Positions 1 through 12,140 are shown, counted from the first letter of the stretch. The stretch is DNA of 64,000 bases from Siphonodentalium dalli (GCA_032622095.1 CP136063.1:114286723-114350722); one strand, 5' to 3'. Made by a program: numbers and translations. Notes: generated from the letters alone by a model not told the origin.

Positions 1-1045
1 TTGTACTTTTATATTAAAAATTCAAAAACAATTATAGCATTGAATGGAAAAACTTAAAAAATTTGTTCCATCTCCAAAAACGTTTCAGAAATTAGCAAGC
101 AGAGTACTAGCATTCAAGGCAAGAAAAATCAAACTGATTAGTTTTTCGGTACAATGGATAAAATAAAAACAACAAAAGACAAAAATAAGGATGGTAAAAT
201 TTTCACAGAAATTTTCCCACAAAAACAGAACTGAGACATAGAAGAAAACTATAGCACTCAGCTGACGATAAGGCTGCTGGTTATCTATAGTGCCTGTTTA
301 CATATTATATTTATTCACCAATTTTGATTTCTCATCTTATTGGTGTCCTATTTGTGTTACCTAATCTATAAGGTAAATCAAAGCTATTGCCACATTTGAA
401 TTCAATTATACATGAATATAGAACACATGTAAATTCTGAGAGTGTATCTCTACGAACTTGTAGACACTTTTTGAGTTTCTGGACTAACAAAACTGAAGTA
501 CATATATTTTTCTTTATCATAAACATGATTTATATGGTTTAAAAATACTAAGGGCCTTTAAGATTTATAATTCAAATTTTTAGTTAAATATCTATGCTTT
601 GAGAAATATTAACAAAGGACGAAATAAAAGCAATTTAACGCAGTCTACCAGTATGTTATTTATAGGGTCAACTTGACCTTAATAGTCTTGTTGCACCTGC
701 GACTCCTGCCAGAATAGATCCTTGTGACCTCAAGTGGATCCTTGTGGCTGCAAGTGGATCTTTATCCAACAGTGTGATGATTTTGTTAAAGATGTCTCAT
801 CTGATTTAACAATGAAAACTCCCTAAGCCTATAGAAATATAAAACTAACAATCAATCATAGTCATTCGTAACATAGCGATGTCACGGGGACACACAATAT
901 AATATATAACTTGTTCAATGAGGTTATGTATAATATACAATATACCTGTAATTAAGAATGATCATTGATGAGCAATAGCAGCAAAAACCTATTTATCAAA
1001 CGTGATTGTTTTACTTTTTGGGCTCTTAAAACCGCCTCTTCAGAA

Positions 1046-1669
1046 AGTTGTTGGGCCCTGCGAATCAGGCATTTTCATTTCGAATTGAATCTCGAATCGA
1101 ATCAGCCAAGTGATTCCGAATCAAATCAAATCTCGAATCAAATCATTGCATCAGTGGTATCAAGAGTGAAGATATAGATATCACTGGACTGAGTGGCCAT
1201 ACCGGAACCAATTTGCTCACTTGGTAACGACGGGAAGTGATTGTCAGTATATAATGTAAATATTATCCATTAATGGATCAAACTCGCATTTAACCAATTA
1301 AGTGCGGATTTGTTGTGTCCATCTCTGCTATAAAATAATGAAACAGTATCTTAAGCAATAATTAAGTCAGTAAGCAATCACATGCAGCTGAAGTTCGACA
1401 TATATGAAATTTTGCTAGATCAGTTACATCAGTCATGCATTGCTTCGGAGGTCTATATATTATAGCTCAGTTTACAACAGTGTTTGTGTATATAGTCTTT
1501 CGTTGGTATCATAATCAATCTTCGCGAAAAAGCAAAGTTGTCCATTGAGAATGCAACTGGTGCCAATGATTCGATATAATTCAAATCAGGACAGCTGATT
1601 TTGAATCAAATCAAATCAGACGAAAAGATTCCGAATCGCAACGAATCAAATCGATTCACAGGGCCCTAG
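1046..1669. repeat. Candidate non-autonomous element with GGGCCCTG inverted ends
   Basis: TGGGCCCTGCGAATC near 1045 is mirrored by GATTCACAGGGCCC near 1653-1667. Just inside both ends are runs of GAATC/GATTC-rich sequence, in inverted sense. No ORF of note. The rest of 1-2174 is AT-rich with no recognised gene; it is the flank downstream of the MYORG-like stop codon. Confidence 0.4.
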
Positions 1670-2174
1670 AAAGCTGATACCTGACCTTCAAAATTTCCAA
1701 CGAATGGGGGCCAAAAACTCAAATCTCATCATTTTCAGATATCGAAAACAGTTTCTTTATGATGTCAAATAAGACAGGATAACTTTAAGTGCAAATTTTT
1801 TTGAAAATAACAAAATATGTTTATACAGGTTTCAAATTGGGAGAAGTCACTTCTCTCTGTTTGTTTATTAGGGAGAAGTGGACTGTTATCAGAGAGAAGT
1901 AACAATTGGCTGAAGTTCAATTTACACCCCAACAATACCCTTCTAAGATTCAATAAGTATTATAGATCACAAGAGCCCATTTATAAAACCATTTTTGAGA
2001 GTAAGAACACCCTTATAGTCAGTAAATATAAAATAAATATGCATATATGCATACTGGGACAAAATTAGAGAGAAGTGGCACATTTTAGGGAGAAGATGTC
2101 CCACAAGTCGCCCTCTAGGCTGGTCCCTGTGTTTATAGCTGTAGATGTGTATAGGATAAATTTACACATAAATC

Positions 2175-4193
2175 CTAAAATTCTGCAATTTTAACAAAAG
2201 CGAGGATTTCTTCATAAACTACTGTATAATTTCTGAGCCATCTATCTCCGATCAGCTGATCATCCTTCTTTGCCGTCATGGGAAGCAATTTGTCTGGGTC
2301 CTCGAAACGAACCCACCTTCCAACAGGGAGGAATACATCCCTCATGTTCTGATTTTCACATAGAATTGGAGCAACTAAGAACTTATCACCAATAATAAAC
2401 TCATCATCAATCATCTGGGCACTTTCTATATCTCGCGAATTTTTCCACCAGACTGGCGTCACCAGTGGGTTCGTTGAGAAGTCCAATCTTTGGCTATTAT
2501 TGTACATCTTCCCAATCGTTGTTTCATAAATGTATTTGTGGATGATATCAAGCTTCTTGTAATATGCCAATGTTGAATTTCCATGTTCCCATGGCATTGA
2601 GAAAAATTTCCGTGCAGGGAAAAATGCTGTCATCTGAAGCCAGCGATGATAAAGATCAGTTGATATGCCTCCTTCTGGTTCTTCAGAAATTATGAATGGG
2701 AAGCCCCACATGTTTAGAGCAAGTGCCGTTGGAATAGCATTAGCCATACATGTCGTGTTTCTCTTTTCATTCACAAGTGTTTTAACTGGTATGAATGCAT
2801 TACGGTTTTCCTCTCCATATATATATGTTAATACATCGACAGTGTTTGGTTGAAAAACGGCATCTTGAAAAATATGATGGAAGTGACTTTCTTCAAATGC
2901 AGAATCATAAAACTTCATTGTCATTGGGATATCCAGCTTTGTTGTAATTAAATTATAAACACTGAAGCTCATCGTAAAATTGTGAATGATATTCTCTAAC
3001 CAAGCAACAGCATAATGGTTGGAAACATCAAGAATTGCACCTTCTTTATCATTATGAAAGAGTAGTTTAGTGGCTAAGGTTTCATTGTCAACAGCGAAAA
3101 GTCTTTTGTTGATTCCTGGCGGGAACTGATGTGAGCCAAATTCAAAGAACGGCGACACAGGTAGGATAAGTTTGCATCCAGCATTTGAAAGTTCTTTCAG
3201 GAGACCTGTGATATCACTCTCATATCTCTCATCAAAAAGAAAATCTCCGGTACGTTTCTGCCAATCTTCTTCAACTAGAATAATTCCACAGTCAATGCCA
3301 TATTTTTTCGAGTCCAAATACATCTTTCGCACTAGCTTCGAGTCCTGAGTGATACTTTGTAGATGTTGGAAGACATTGATATCGAAGTCTTCAGAAAACA
3401 CTTCAGTATCCTCGGACTGCTGAAGAAATCTCTGAGTGGATACGTGAGTATGATGCAGATTTTCACCTTGACATACAGTATAAGACATGTTTAGATGATG
3501 GAGCTTGGAGATGTCATTTAATCCAAAGCATACATCCTCATCACCATCGGCATTCCAGCTGACATGTAAGTACTCACTTTGCGATGCTGAAATCGCAACG
3601 CCACCCGCATAAAGCCAGTATGGTTTTGTGAATGATCCAAAAACTCCTGAATCAGGTTCATACGGTTGATATTTGAAACTGACGTCATGTGGAACCGGCC
3701 AGAATGAGACATTTTTGCTAGTCAGTCCATACCAATTCTCTGTAAACTTATAACAGTCCTTAGGTGTAAACATTGGCGAAATTGATCTCCAGTCAACTCG
3801 ATAACAAATAAAATTATCATCAACAATGTCATCATTTATTGTTTGAACTGTTAATTCCCCACCATCTGCCCACTCAAAACAGAATCCATTCTCCATTGCC
3901 CTTGTTTCAGTGCACTCGAGAATTGGATCTGTGTCATCTTCAATATTCATGCCTAAGTTGCCATGGAGAACGAGATCCACACTATTTGTTAGTTTTCTGA
4001 GTTGTAATGACCGTTTTCGTATGTTAAAGTGCAGGAATTCGTTTATGTCTGATGCCGTTTTTCGTTCTTTATAGAATATCCACATGGATAGAACAGCTCC
4101 TGCAAGCACAACGAACAATAAACCCATGAGGATCTTGAGTACTCTGCTGCCTGCGCTCTTCTTTTCTGGTTCTTCATTCTGGTCATTACCCGA
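2175..4193 (-). CDS. MYORG: MYORG-like family 31 glycosidase, last (main) coding exon
   Basis: This exon encodes 672 residues and a TAG stop. Seen: the frame opens after a good acceptor (TTTTTTGCAG, AG at 4194-4195), so the exon starts at 4193. Joined in phase 0 to the 42-codon exon at 18082-18207 it gives 714 aa, about the length of vertebrate MYORG. In the joined numbering there is a short acidic cytosolic N-terminus, one membrane segment at about 60-84 (VLKILMGLLFVVLAGAV), then a large lumenal domain with many N-glycosylation sequons (NVS, NMS, NFT, NTT, NST, NNS). GH31/MYORG landmarks are GAILDVSNHYAVAWL (~426), GFPFIISEEPEGG (~548), RWLQMTAFFPARK and FLVAPIL. Known: MYORG is a type II ER/Golgi membrane alpha-galactosidase linked to brain calcification in humans. 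Odd: both catalytic regions look altered (KFYDSA ~469; LVNEKRN ~518), so activity is uncertain. No intron interrupts this exon. Confidence 0.85.
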   Translation of the reverse strand, partial: SGNDQNEEPEKKSAGSRVLKILMGLLFVVLAGAVLSMWIFYKERKTASDINEFLHFNIRKRSLQLRKLTNSVDLVLHGNLGMNIEDDTDPILECTETRAMENGFCFEWADGGELTVQTINDDIVDDNFICYRVDWRSISPMFTPKDCYKFTENWYGLTSKNVSFWPVPHDVSFKYQPYEPDSGVFGSFTKPYWLYAGGVAISASQSEYLHVSWNADGDEDVCFGLNDISKLHHLNMSYTVCQGENLHHTHVSTQRFLQQSEDTEVFSEDFDINVFQHLQSITQDSKLVRKMYLDSKKYGIDCGIILVEEDWQKRTGDFLFDERYESDITGLLKELSNAGCKLILPVSPFFEFGSHQFPPGINKRLFAVDNETLATKLLFHNDKEGAILDVSNHYAVAWLENIIHNFTMSFSVYNLITTKLDIPMTMKFYDSAFEESHFHHIFQDAVFQPNTVDVLTYIYGEENRNAFIPVKTLVNEKRNTTCMANAIPTALALNMWGFPFIISEEPEGGISTDLYHRWLQMTAFFPARKFFSMPWEHGNSTLAYYKKLDIIHKYIYETTIGKMYNNSQRLDFSTNPLVTPVWWKNSRDIESAQMIDDEFIIGDKFLVAPILCENQNMRDVFLPVGRWVRFEDPDKLLPMTAKKDDQLIGDRWLRNYTVVYEEILAFVKIAEF

Positions 4194-4277
4194 CTGCAAA
4201 AAATAATTAAATCAATTCATGAAGCTAGATCTGAGTTACTCAGCAAGGGTTGAAAAAAAACACAGTTGTGGGAATAT

Positions 4278-4541
4278 TTAACCCTTCATTTCACTGGAGC
4301 TTCCTGAAGTTTTGCGAAAATCCTGTGCCAATGAATTCTCTTATATATGAGAGTCTCCCATAGGGAGCCTTGCATATATAAAAGAATAAATTGGCCTAAA
4401 AATATTTACCTTATCCTTGTAAGCCAGTGCATTCTCTTAAATATGCGAGGCCCCCTATGGGAGACTCGCATATATAAGAGAATGCACTGTCACAGGATTT
4501 TTAATGCTGCACCAGCGCAGCTCCCGTCATGAAAGGGTTAA
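4278..4541. mobile_element. TTAA-flanked MITE, family a, copy 1 (piggyBac-like)
   Basis: TTAA target duplications lie at 4278-4281 and 4538-4541, with CCCTT/AAGGG ends. The interior shares long blocks with 12141-12349 (CACTGGAGCTTCCTGAA, TTTGCGAAAATCCT, GCCAGTGCATTCTCTT, CTCCCGTCATGAAAGGG). It contains subterminal hairpins around CTCTTATATATGAGAG and CCCTATGGGAG. Confidence 0.75.
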
Positions 4542-4558
4542 GGTGGTGCAGAGATAGC

Positions 4559-4899
4559 TTAACCTCTTCGCTGCTAAATGACGTTATGACGTCGTGTGCT
4601 GGGCTGTTGACGTTATTGCCATTTTCCAATGGGAAACTATAACGGGAATACCACAAGAACTATAAAACTGACTCGGTTGAAAGGCTATTATCATTCACAA
4701 TCGTGGAACATCATACACTGTTAGAAACTTGGAGATCTATACAGTTATTCCGATGCACCAATCTCTGAGTTCCAGTTATGTATAATGGCCTACTTCTAGT
4801 GTGCTGAAGTAGGTCCGTAGTACCTACGGACCATATAGCACACGGCGTGCACTTTTACGTCCGTAATAGTTACGGACGTCATATCAGCGAAGAGGTTAA
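4559..4899. mobile_element. TTAA-flanked MITE, family b
   Basis: TTAA at 4559-4562 and 4896-4899 flank inverted ends CCTCTTCGCTG / CAGCGAAGAGG. TGACGTTATGACGTCGT and mirrored ACGTCC/GGACGT motifs lie inside. It abuts the family a element. Confidence 0.7.
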
Positions 4900-5238
4900 T
4901 ATTCTAATTATGAGATAAACATGCTCTGTTGAGAATTAATATTCGGGGATTCGAGAATGAAAACAGCTTGTGATTGAGCCGGCTTGCCAGCGAGTTCAAA
5001 AACAGATTTAATTCTCGGTTCCCTAAATATCCAAAAAATATACATGTTATCTCCATTGTTATTCAATTCATGCACAGAAAGCATGTATTATATGGTATTA
5101 AGTGAGATATCTTTTTTCCGGTGAACAAATCTCTGTGTACGTTCCATGGGGTTAATTGCAGCAGCACCCAAACAACTTATGTTAGTCGTATCTATAGTGA
5201 ACAACTTTTTGGTTGAACTCAATTGCGTGACTCCTGGG

Positions 5239-5345
5239 CAGACCTGTTATCTCTCCCGGATTAAATGGGAGACTCCCGGATTTGAGCAGGATCTCCCGGA
5301 CGACATGACAATCTCCCAGATTCAGCTAGTTTTGAAAATCACCAA
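5239..5345. repeat. CAGACCTGTTA / CTCCCGGA terminal repeat, left member
   Basis: CAGACCTGTTA (5239-5249) is followed by several CTCCCGGA/CTCCCAGATT motifs. An inverted relative with the same motifs lies at 11595-11676. The sequence from 5346 to 5560 holds no recognised gene. Confidence 0.45.
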
Positions 5346-5566
5346 AATTAATCTCTTTTATTTGAACTATTTGATTAGTACAGGTACTATAAGTAGACAG
5401 GCTATCAAACACATCCGGTGGGGGGATGGTATCCAGACTGAACAAATGTTACCTGTTCTCAATTAACTCAATTAATGGCCCTCTGGAGATAAGGGAATAT
5501 GAAACTATCATGTTTATTGGTATGATAAAATTCAAAAGAAACATGTGTTCTAGATTTTAAACTTCA

Positions 5567-5780
5567 GGGGTGCTATTCACCGGCTGGGTTTATAATATAG
5601 TCCAGGTAGTTTTACGAGGCGACGCTCAATGCGAAGCTATCGGTGGACATATCGATGGGAAGTCATCGCCGCGCGGTACAGGATTATCCAATCAAGGTGA
5701 TTGGCGTCAATCATATATTGACCACCGGTCACATAAACATGCTGCGTGTAACAGTACGCGTGTGTACACATTTCAACAAT
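5567..5780. repeat. GGGGTGCTATTCACC inverted-repeat end, left member
   Basis: The 15-bp motif at 5567-5581 recurs inverted at 8204-8218. Behind both are diverged similar sequences (GGTTTATAA.ATAG, CAGGTAGTTTA, then GATTGG/TCAATC motifs). The intervening 2.4 kb shows no transposase ORF. Confidence 0.4.
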
Positions 5781-6677
5781 GAGCAACCGAGGAAAAGGAC
5801 GTGGGGCAAAATATACCACCGACGACATGAGGGGGTCTACAAACAAAATCTGTATATAGGGCCGGGGTGGGTGGGTGGTCCAAGGCCGAAACAATCGTGC
5901 TTGTAATTTTTGTTCCAAAATGGGTTTTTTTCAAACAATTTACAAGTACTGACCATGTAATGTTGTCTGTAAGCATGTTAGTATCATGTGTGTTGGCATA
6001 TGGCTATATAGACAGCTATAGTGACTATTTAGCCTCAGATTTAGCAACATTCTGGATTTCACAGGGTCCCGTCCCACGTCTCAGTGGAAAACCGTAATTT
6101 AGTAAAAAAAACAATAATGTATTACCCAGTTGTATTAGCCGAATAATAGTTATAAAATAAAAAAAACTGTATCACAAATACTACATGGTGAATACTCAAT
6201 GATGACTAGATATCATTGACCCGATTGTTGCATAACATGAAATTGAAAAGGGTATCTCATAAATTTCTAATGTCTGAAATACTGTCTTGTTCTGGCATGC
6301 AATCAAATTAATTCCTTCTGGTTATTTCTCATCTTTTTAATGATTGCAAGTAATGTTAATTTGCAGCACTTATCCAAATAAAACTGAATTGGTTATGATG
6401 AATGGCCGTTACTGTTTATTGTTCAGACAATCCCAACTGAAGGTGACGCTATTCTCCTTGAATTTACGAACTTCATCTTGAAGCTTAAATACTGCTCAAC
6501 AAGACTAAACTACAATACTAATTGTATACTGTTATCGCTTACAAATAGATGAACTGAAATAATGTGATGCATTCAGATGCTTTGAGAAATGACATTCTTC
6601 AATGTCTTCAAAGTTCAAACTAAAATCAAGAATAAAATCTGACTGAGACTATACTGCAGACTCTAGTGGACAAATAT

Positions 6678-7112
6678 ACATACAAATGGTTGAGTTATAA
6701 TAATACAAAATGTGTTTACGGATGGAACCAAGTTGGTAGCTCTGGTATGCATCGACAGGCAAAACCTGTGATATGCAGTAATATCTGCATACATCCTTCC
6801 CGTATCATTCAGGTCTATCACCATACCAAACCACTTCAAAATTCGACAACCGACACTTCAACTTATATGGCAAAAACTTTGTACGGATTGAATTTCATAA
6901 ACAGTGCCCATGCATGGATAACTCTGGTAGGCATTGGTACTCACAATCCGTGATATTATGCATATTCGTTCCCCATTTCTGGTCCGTCACATGTCATATA
7001 TAGAGCATCAAAATATGACAACCGACTCTTGAGTTATGATGCAAAATGTTTGTACGGACGGACGCACGGACGGCTCGAGACGTCAACTATATACCCGCCG
7101 ACTAATATCGGG
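6678..7112 (+). mobile_element. Pearl/HINE-like repeat: two ~215-bp core units plus ACGG tail
   Basis: Two diverged core units each contain ACAACCGAC(A/T)CTT, GGTAG.TCTGGTA.GCAT and (A/T)TGTACGGA. They are followed by an ACGGACGG microsatellite and a terminal stem (TATACCCGCC / GGGGGTATAA). The same tail plan recurs at 27420-27508 and 30850-30968. Confidence 0.5.
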
Positions 7113-7678
7113 GGTATAATAACCATATATCTATGTGTATACCTAACCAAAACAATTCCCCTACTCACCCACCCCAGTGGTTAAGACTAACGAGTTCTTT
7201 GATCATGCACAAATAATTGTAGAACCCCTGACCTGTTTACCACTATTTACACTGGCCAGTGTTCTCTGTCAGACTAAACACGCTCGATATATTAAGGCTA
7301 TAATGCGGTCTAGGGCAATTTGTGACATACAGTGTACCTACACAATGCTTTATTATTGTTGTTAGATACTGGAAACACCAGGAAACACCTGGAAATACAG
7401 TTTATTTTTCGTTTTTCTGACCTGTGCTTTACCGATTAAGGATGTTATTGCTTGAGTCTTAATTTTACACACTTTGCACCAAAAAAGGATAGTGGAATGG
7501 GATTGAAAGGCAGTTAACACAGTTATTGAAGAACGGCTAAAAAAACTCTGAAATTTTGATAAAAACATGAGAAAGGGGGTGGGTCCCTAACATTTGGAGG
7601 AACAAATTTGCACAAATGGTGGGTCCCTCGGGGTCGGAAAAAAAATTTTGGGCCCAAAATGTGTAAATGTTTTCCAGA

Positions 7679-7703
7679 CCCCCCCCCCCCCCCCCCCCCC
7701 CCC
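7679..7703 (+). repeat. Homopolymer of 25 C
   Basis: An uninterrupted C tract. Length is likely to vary between reads. Confidence 0.95.
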
Positions 7704-8039
7704 ACTGCCGACGAGCGTAACACTTTTTTGGGCATTGTGGAGAGAAGGATCAAAATATTAAAGAACAAAGAAACCGGCACCATTCACCAGCGGCGGAAAA
7801 ATGATGCATGGAAAGAAATTTCTTTGGAAATAGAGGGAAATATCCAAACAGAACCAAAACACAAACAAAATTCTTCTGAGACGTTATCTTCTTGGCTCTT
7901 CATTTTCACACTGTGCTAATTAGAAAACCTCATTAATATCATTGAAACTCATTATGCAGATATATAAACGCAAGCATGAGTCTCCACACAATTATACCCA
8001 AAAATTATACCGCTATACATGCCGATTGTGGTCGGTGAG

Positions 8040-8218
8040 TGTTCATGAATTAGTCGTAATACGGCGTCAATTGACAGGTGACAAATCTGATAGATTGGAT
8101 CAATCACACCATCGACAGAGTGTGTCGTTTGCGCTAAAGCAAAGATACCTTTGCGTTCAGCCGCTACCATATAAACTACCTGGTTTATAAAATAGTCTCG
8201 CTTGGTGAATAGCACCCC
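8040..8218. repeat. GGGGTGCTATTCACC inverted-repeat end, right member
   Basis: Inverted partner of 5567-5780, ending with GGTGAATAGCACCCC at 8204-8218. Confidence 0.4.
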
Positions 8219-8331
8219 AGGAGTCTGTTCCTGAATTGTACTTTTAACATGACAGTTGAAATCTCGTGAGATATTCTAAAAGAAACCGAAAGCAGTTTAC
8301 ATTTGTTGATACGTGGCCTAAAGTGTTTTCT

Positions 8332-8526
8332 CTATAAATGTTTTCCGGAGATATTGATTACTGTATGGTATAGTAGTCTGGTCGTTGAGACTCGATTTTG
8401 AGGTGAACCTAGGACAAATTGTTTACAAGCTGTTTTCGGTGTCATTCGATGCGGAAAAGCTTCAGGAACAACATATCCAAAAATCCGCGTTGGGGAAACT
8501 TTGTTATCCACGATGGCGTCCAACAT
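8332..8526 (-). repeat. Dispersed repeat with a shared peptide frame, member 1
   Basis: The minus-strand frame reads DAIVDNKVSPTRIFGYVVPE and then MTPKTACKQFVLG. An inverted homologue at 11325-11510 reads DAIFNREFSPKRI, YVVP and the identical 13-residue block. The block differs between copies at two bases, both silent. I do not recognise a domain; it may be a fragment of a transposon protein or an exon of an unknown gene. Confidence 0.4.
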
Positions 8527-10203
8527 GGTTGTCTATACTACATCAGTTCTCGATATAAGTCATTATACGATATATAGTGGCATCAGAATTATGCCGTTAT
8601 ATCAGTTTGTGTTAAATTAGAATGCGGGAGCGAGTAGAGTGACACGGACAGAAAATTATACAATCGTGGCCATGAAATGGCTGTCAAAATGGCTGCAACT
8701 CCAAACCATACCACGTAGAAAGCAACATATTGGGCAACCACATAAGAGTGAAATACGTATTGGCAATATACAAGTCGGTTGTTAAATATCTTTAAAGGTA
8801 CACACATCATTAAAACAGATCAATCTGAAGGATCATCGGTCACTGCACAGCAAGTCAACCCCCAATGATTTACGTCTTTAACGTTTGGGTGTTCTGCTTA
8901 TCCAACATCCAACTGTTGGGCAAAACAAAAATAGCTTGTGCATGCAACACACCAACTAATGTTTCGCCTCACAGTGCATGGTAGTTTCATTCGGCATGGT
9001 GATTAAATATTGAATGCAACGCCGAAATTTAAGTGCATACTCTAGAGGTATAAATACTAGTTATATTTCCGGAATTGTCAACACTCCCGGTGATAATAAA
9101 TGATACACGTATGTCGCAATGGTTATTATACTGTAAAGAAACACTCATATCTTCAATGGATTAGCACCGAATCTCACCAGGTCAAAGAGACGGTACATAG
9201 TACATTGTATGTAAGACTAATTTTCATTCTGCTACCAACCCGGTTTCTTAGTAGACAATTTTGTTAAAATTACTTCAGTGGCCACTTTACAACTAGAATA
9301 AGCTACAGCGCAATGCACACTATTAGTTTTCAGTATATTTTTGTTTGAAAATATATTACCATTACCACCCACGTAATTGTGCTAAATATCAGGTGATCAT
9401 CGTTTAAGATGTTATTCCAACGTTGAACATTCACCCAATATTGTTAGTTGTGGTTCTGTGTGCAACAGACATGTGTAACGTTATGGAAAACGGGTAAACG
9501 CGGTATTGCGGTTGAAGACAACGTAGTAAGTTTCGCGTAGATGTGGCCTTGGTGAATTCAACCAAATATAATTTCCAGGTATAAACAGTCTCTGTCACAG
9601 ATTATGTAGTCAATTTTTGAATTTATTGAGGACAGTCTATGGTACTCATTTGTGATTTAATAAATTTAGTTCATGGTACACCATCACGCATTCTTGTGAT
9701 AAAAGCGAAATGTTCGTGTTTTATCACTTGATCTGAGGCAACTATAACTACTATTTTGAGACACGTACAATTGGATCTACGCATTCTCCCCAGTACAATA
9801 TGAACATAATTCATACCGTTTTATAGCAATTAATTTTTTAAGGTTTTAAACTGTAGATATCAAAATAAATGGTGATCGGTCTCATTCGTGAGACTGCTCT
9901 GAATACATATATTTCTGCTTCTAGAGAAAGACCGCATAGTCAATACATCCCTACTAAATCCCGTTTAGCTGTTTAATTACACATATATCACACGATTCAA
10001 GATTAGCGGTACAGATAAAACTGCGTCATATTTCCGTTTCTGGGCGCCCAAAAGTCCAGAGTTAACCGTTCCACAAGACCATGATTTGGCTTGCTCTCTC
10101 GTGAGATACATCAGAAAGAATTTGTACATCTCTAACAAAAGTTTCTCTTATACTTGTAGTCATTCTTCCTCGCAATATTCGAGCGTTTGTTCACTCGTAT
10201 AGG

Positions 10204-11137
10204 ACTAGTCCAAGTCTTCTTGTACTAAAACTAGCTAAGATTTTGGGATGGAGATGCTAGTGTTTAGTCCGAGTTCCAGGCCCATGCATTTCTATGACAC
10301 GACTTAAGCGTTAGTGACCCGCTCAAATAAAACCACAATTATATGAAATAAAATATCACAATTGCTACAATAAACGGATAGTTTCCGCAGAAGACATGCT
10401 ATTTGATCTGAAACCCACATCGGTTGTGAATTGAAAGCGGTAATTTAATGTGAAAACAAACTTTTGCCGCAGTGTTTACATATTTTTTAAAGTATGCGAA
10501 CTCAGTTGACCTTGCGAACTGTGTTCGGCATTTTCCGGTGAAAATATTCCGTAGATTTTCAATCAACCACGCACGATGAATTCTCCATTGTAATCGTAAT
10601 TATACGTGACAATAAATAAATAAATACATAGATTAAATACATATTGAAGATATAAATGTAATACATTAAATAAATTACGGGAATTATAACCATCTCACAG
10701 TTTAAAACAGTGTAAACACTATGACCATTAGAATATCATGGGGGCCGCCATTTTGTTTGTATCGAAATTCGTCTCGGCCAAAACAAACACCGGACAATGC
10801 CGAAGTTCTTCGGAACCTGAGTTCGGCTTTCAGTTAAGTAAACAAACAGAAAAAACAACGATGTTTGTGCAATCAACCGGAATATTCTATGTGTAATTTA
10901 ACATTAAAGTTAGATTATTATACACCATTATGACCATAAGATGTCACTCTTTCCGATGTATATAGCATCATGTATTGCTTTGTTAGGTAAATCGAGTAAA
11001 ATACACCACAGATTCCCGCCACAGATCCTGGGCGTAACTCGTGTCATAGAAATGCATGGGCCTGGAACTCGGACTAAACACTAGCATCTCCATCCCAAAA
11101 TCTTAGCTAGTTTTAGTACGAGAAGACTTGGACTAGT
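10204..11137. mobile_element. Non-autonomous DNA transposon with ~100-bp terminal inverted repeats
   Basis: The left arm (10204-10305) and right arm (11036-11137) are near-perfect inverted copies, including CTAGTCCAAGTCTTCTTGTA and GCATGGGCCTGGAACTCGG. Both ends are flanked by TATAGGA, a probable 7-bp target duplication. The 730-bp interior has no long ORF but contains a second, diverged inverted pair around TTCGGCATT/AATGCCGAA. Confidence 0.7.
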
Positions 11138-11324
11138 ATAGGACTAGCTATTCAATTTAAATTTCATTCGATTTTGTCCATTTTGGTGGCCATTTTGGGA
11201 AAAATATTCTACATATATGGTTTACGACTAAGCAATGTTTGTGTATATTTCAATTTATTACGAATTTGGCATTAATTGGAGCACCTGCCGCAGAATTCAG
11301 TATTTTCCGATAACAACAGACATT

Positions 11325-11510
11325 ATGGACGCCATCTTCAATAGAGAATTTTCCCCAAAGCGGATTTTAGCGGATTTTGAATATGTTGTTCCCTACATTC
11401 TGCCCGACAATATGACACCAAAAACAGCTTGTAAACAATTTGTTCTAGGTCCAATGCTTCAACGACCAGACTATAGGGTGTTAATTTGTTATCAAAACTT
11501 TCAAATTTCT
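11325..11510 (+). repeat. Dispersed repeat with a shared peptide frame, member 2
   Basis: Inverted homologue of 8332-8526 (see that entry). Confidence 0.4.
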
Positions 11511-11594
11511 GTGTGATAGATGATGAAATTTTTTTTTTAATTTGTTTCTTTGTTGTCAGAAATAAAAAAAATGCAAAAGTAATTAAAATTATTT

Positions 11595-11676
11595 TAAATC
11601 TCCCAGATGGTGACCCCAATCTCAGGAAAATCGTGACCAATCTCCCGGAAAATATTTTTTGAGGGTAACAGGTCTG
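11595..11676. repeat. CTCCCGGA / TAACAGGTCTG terminal repeat, right member
   Basis: Ends with TAACAGGTCTG at 11666-11676, the inverse of 5239-5249, with CTCCCAGATGG and CTCCCGGAAAA motifs inside. Confidence 0.45.
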
Positions 11677-12140
11677 CTGCTGGGTGCAAGGTGACATAGT
11701 TGATGAGCATTGTCAATGAAGCATGCTCTATTCAAAATTTGGGCACACTTCAGTAGACAATGCTGGTGAATTAAAAACTAAAGTTAGCAGCTCTCCAACA
11801 ATCAGAATGTGTATATTAGTGATAAATATTCAACTTGAATTACAATATTGAGTGTCATGAAATTTTTTGAAGAACTAAATCTTCCAGAAATGAAGCTACA
11901 TGTATATCTCTAAACTACTGGAACTCATTAAAAGCTAGAACATTTAACTAGTGCAACTAGTGCAAGCACTGGTTTATTTTTTAGGAAACATACTAGTGTA
12001 GCGCTGTTAGAGCAAATTTGCACACATCTATCAAAACAACAATTCCTGTTTTTCAACAGTTTTTCCTACCAAAAAGAACCTAGTTGAACTAATATTTTAA
12101 TAAACCAATGAGTTTCATAAAGATTCACCTAAAGTTCTGT

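Noticed and set aside
7608-7919. Proline-run protein frame over the C tract
   Set aside because: The proline run comes from a 25-base C homopolymer; there is no family signal.
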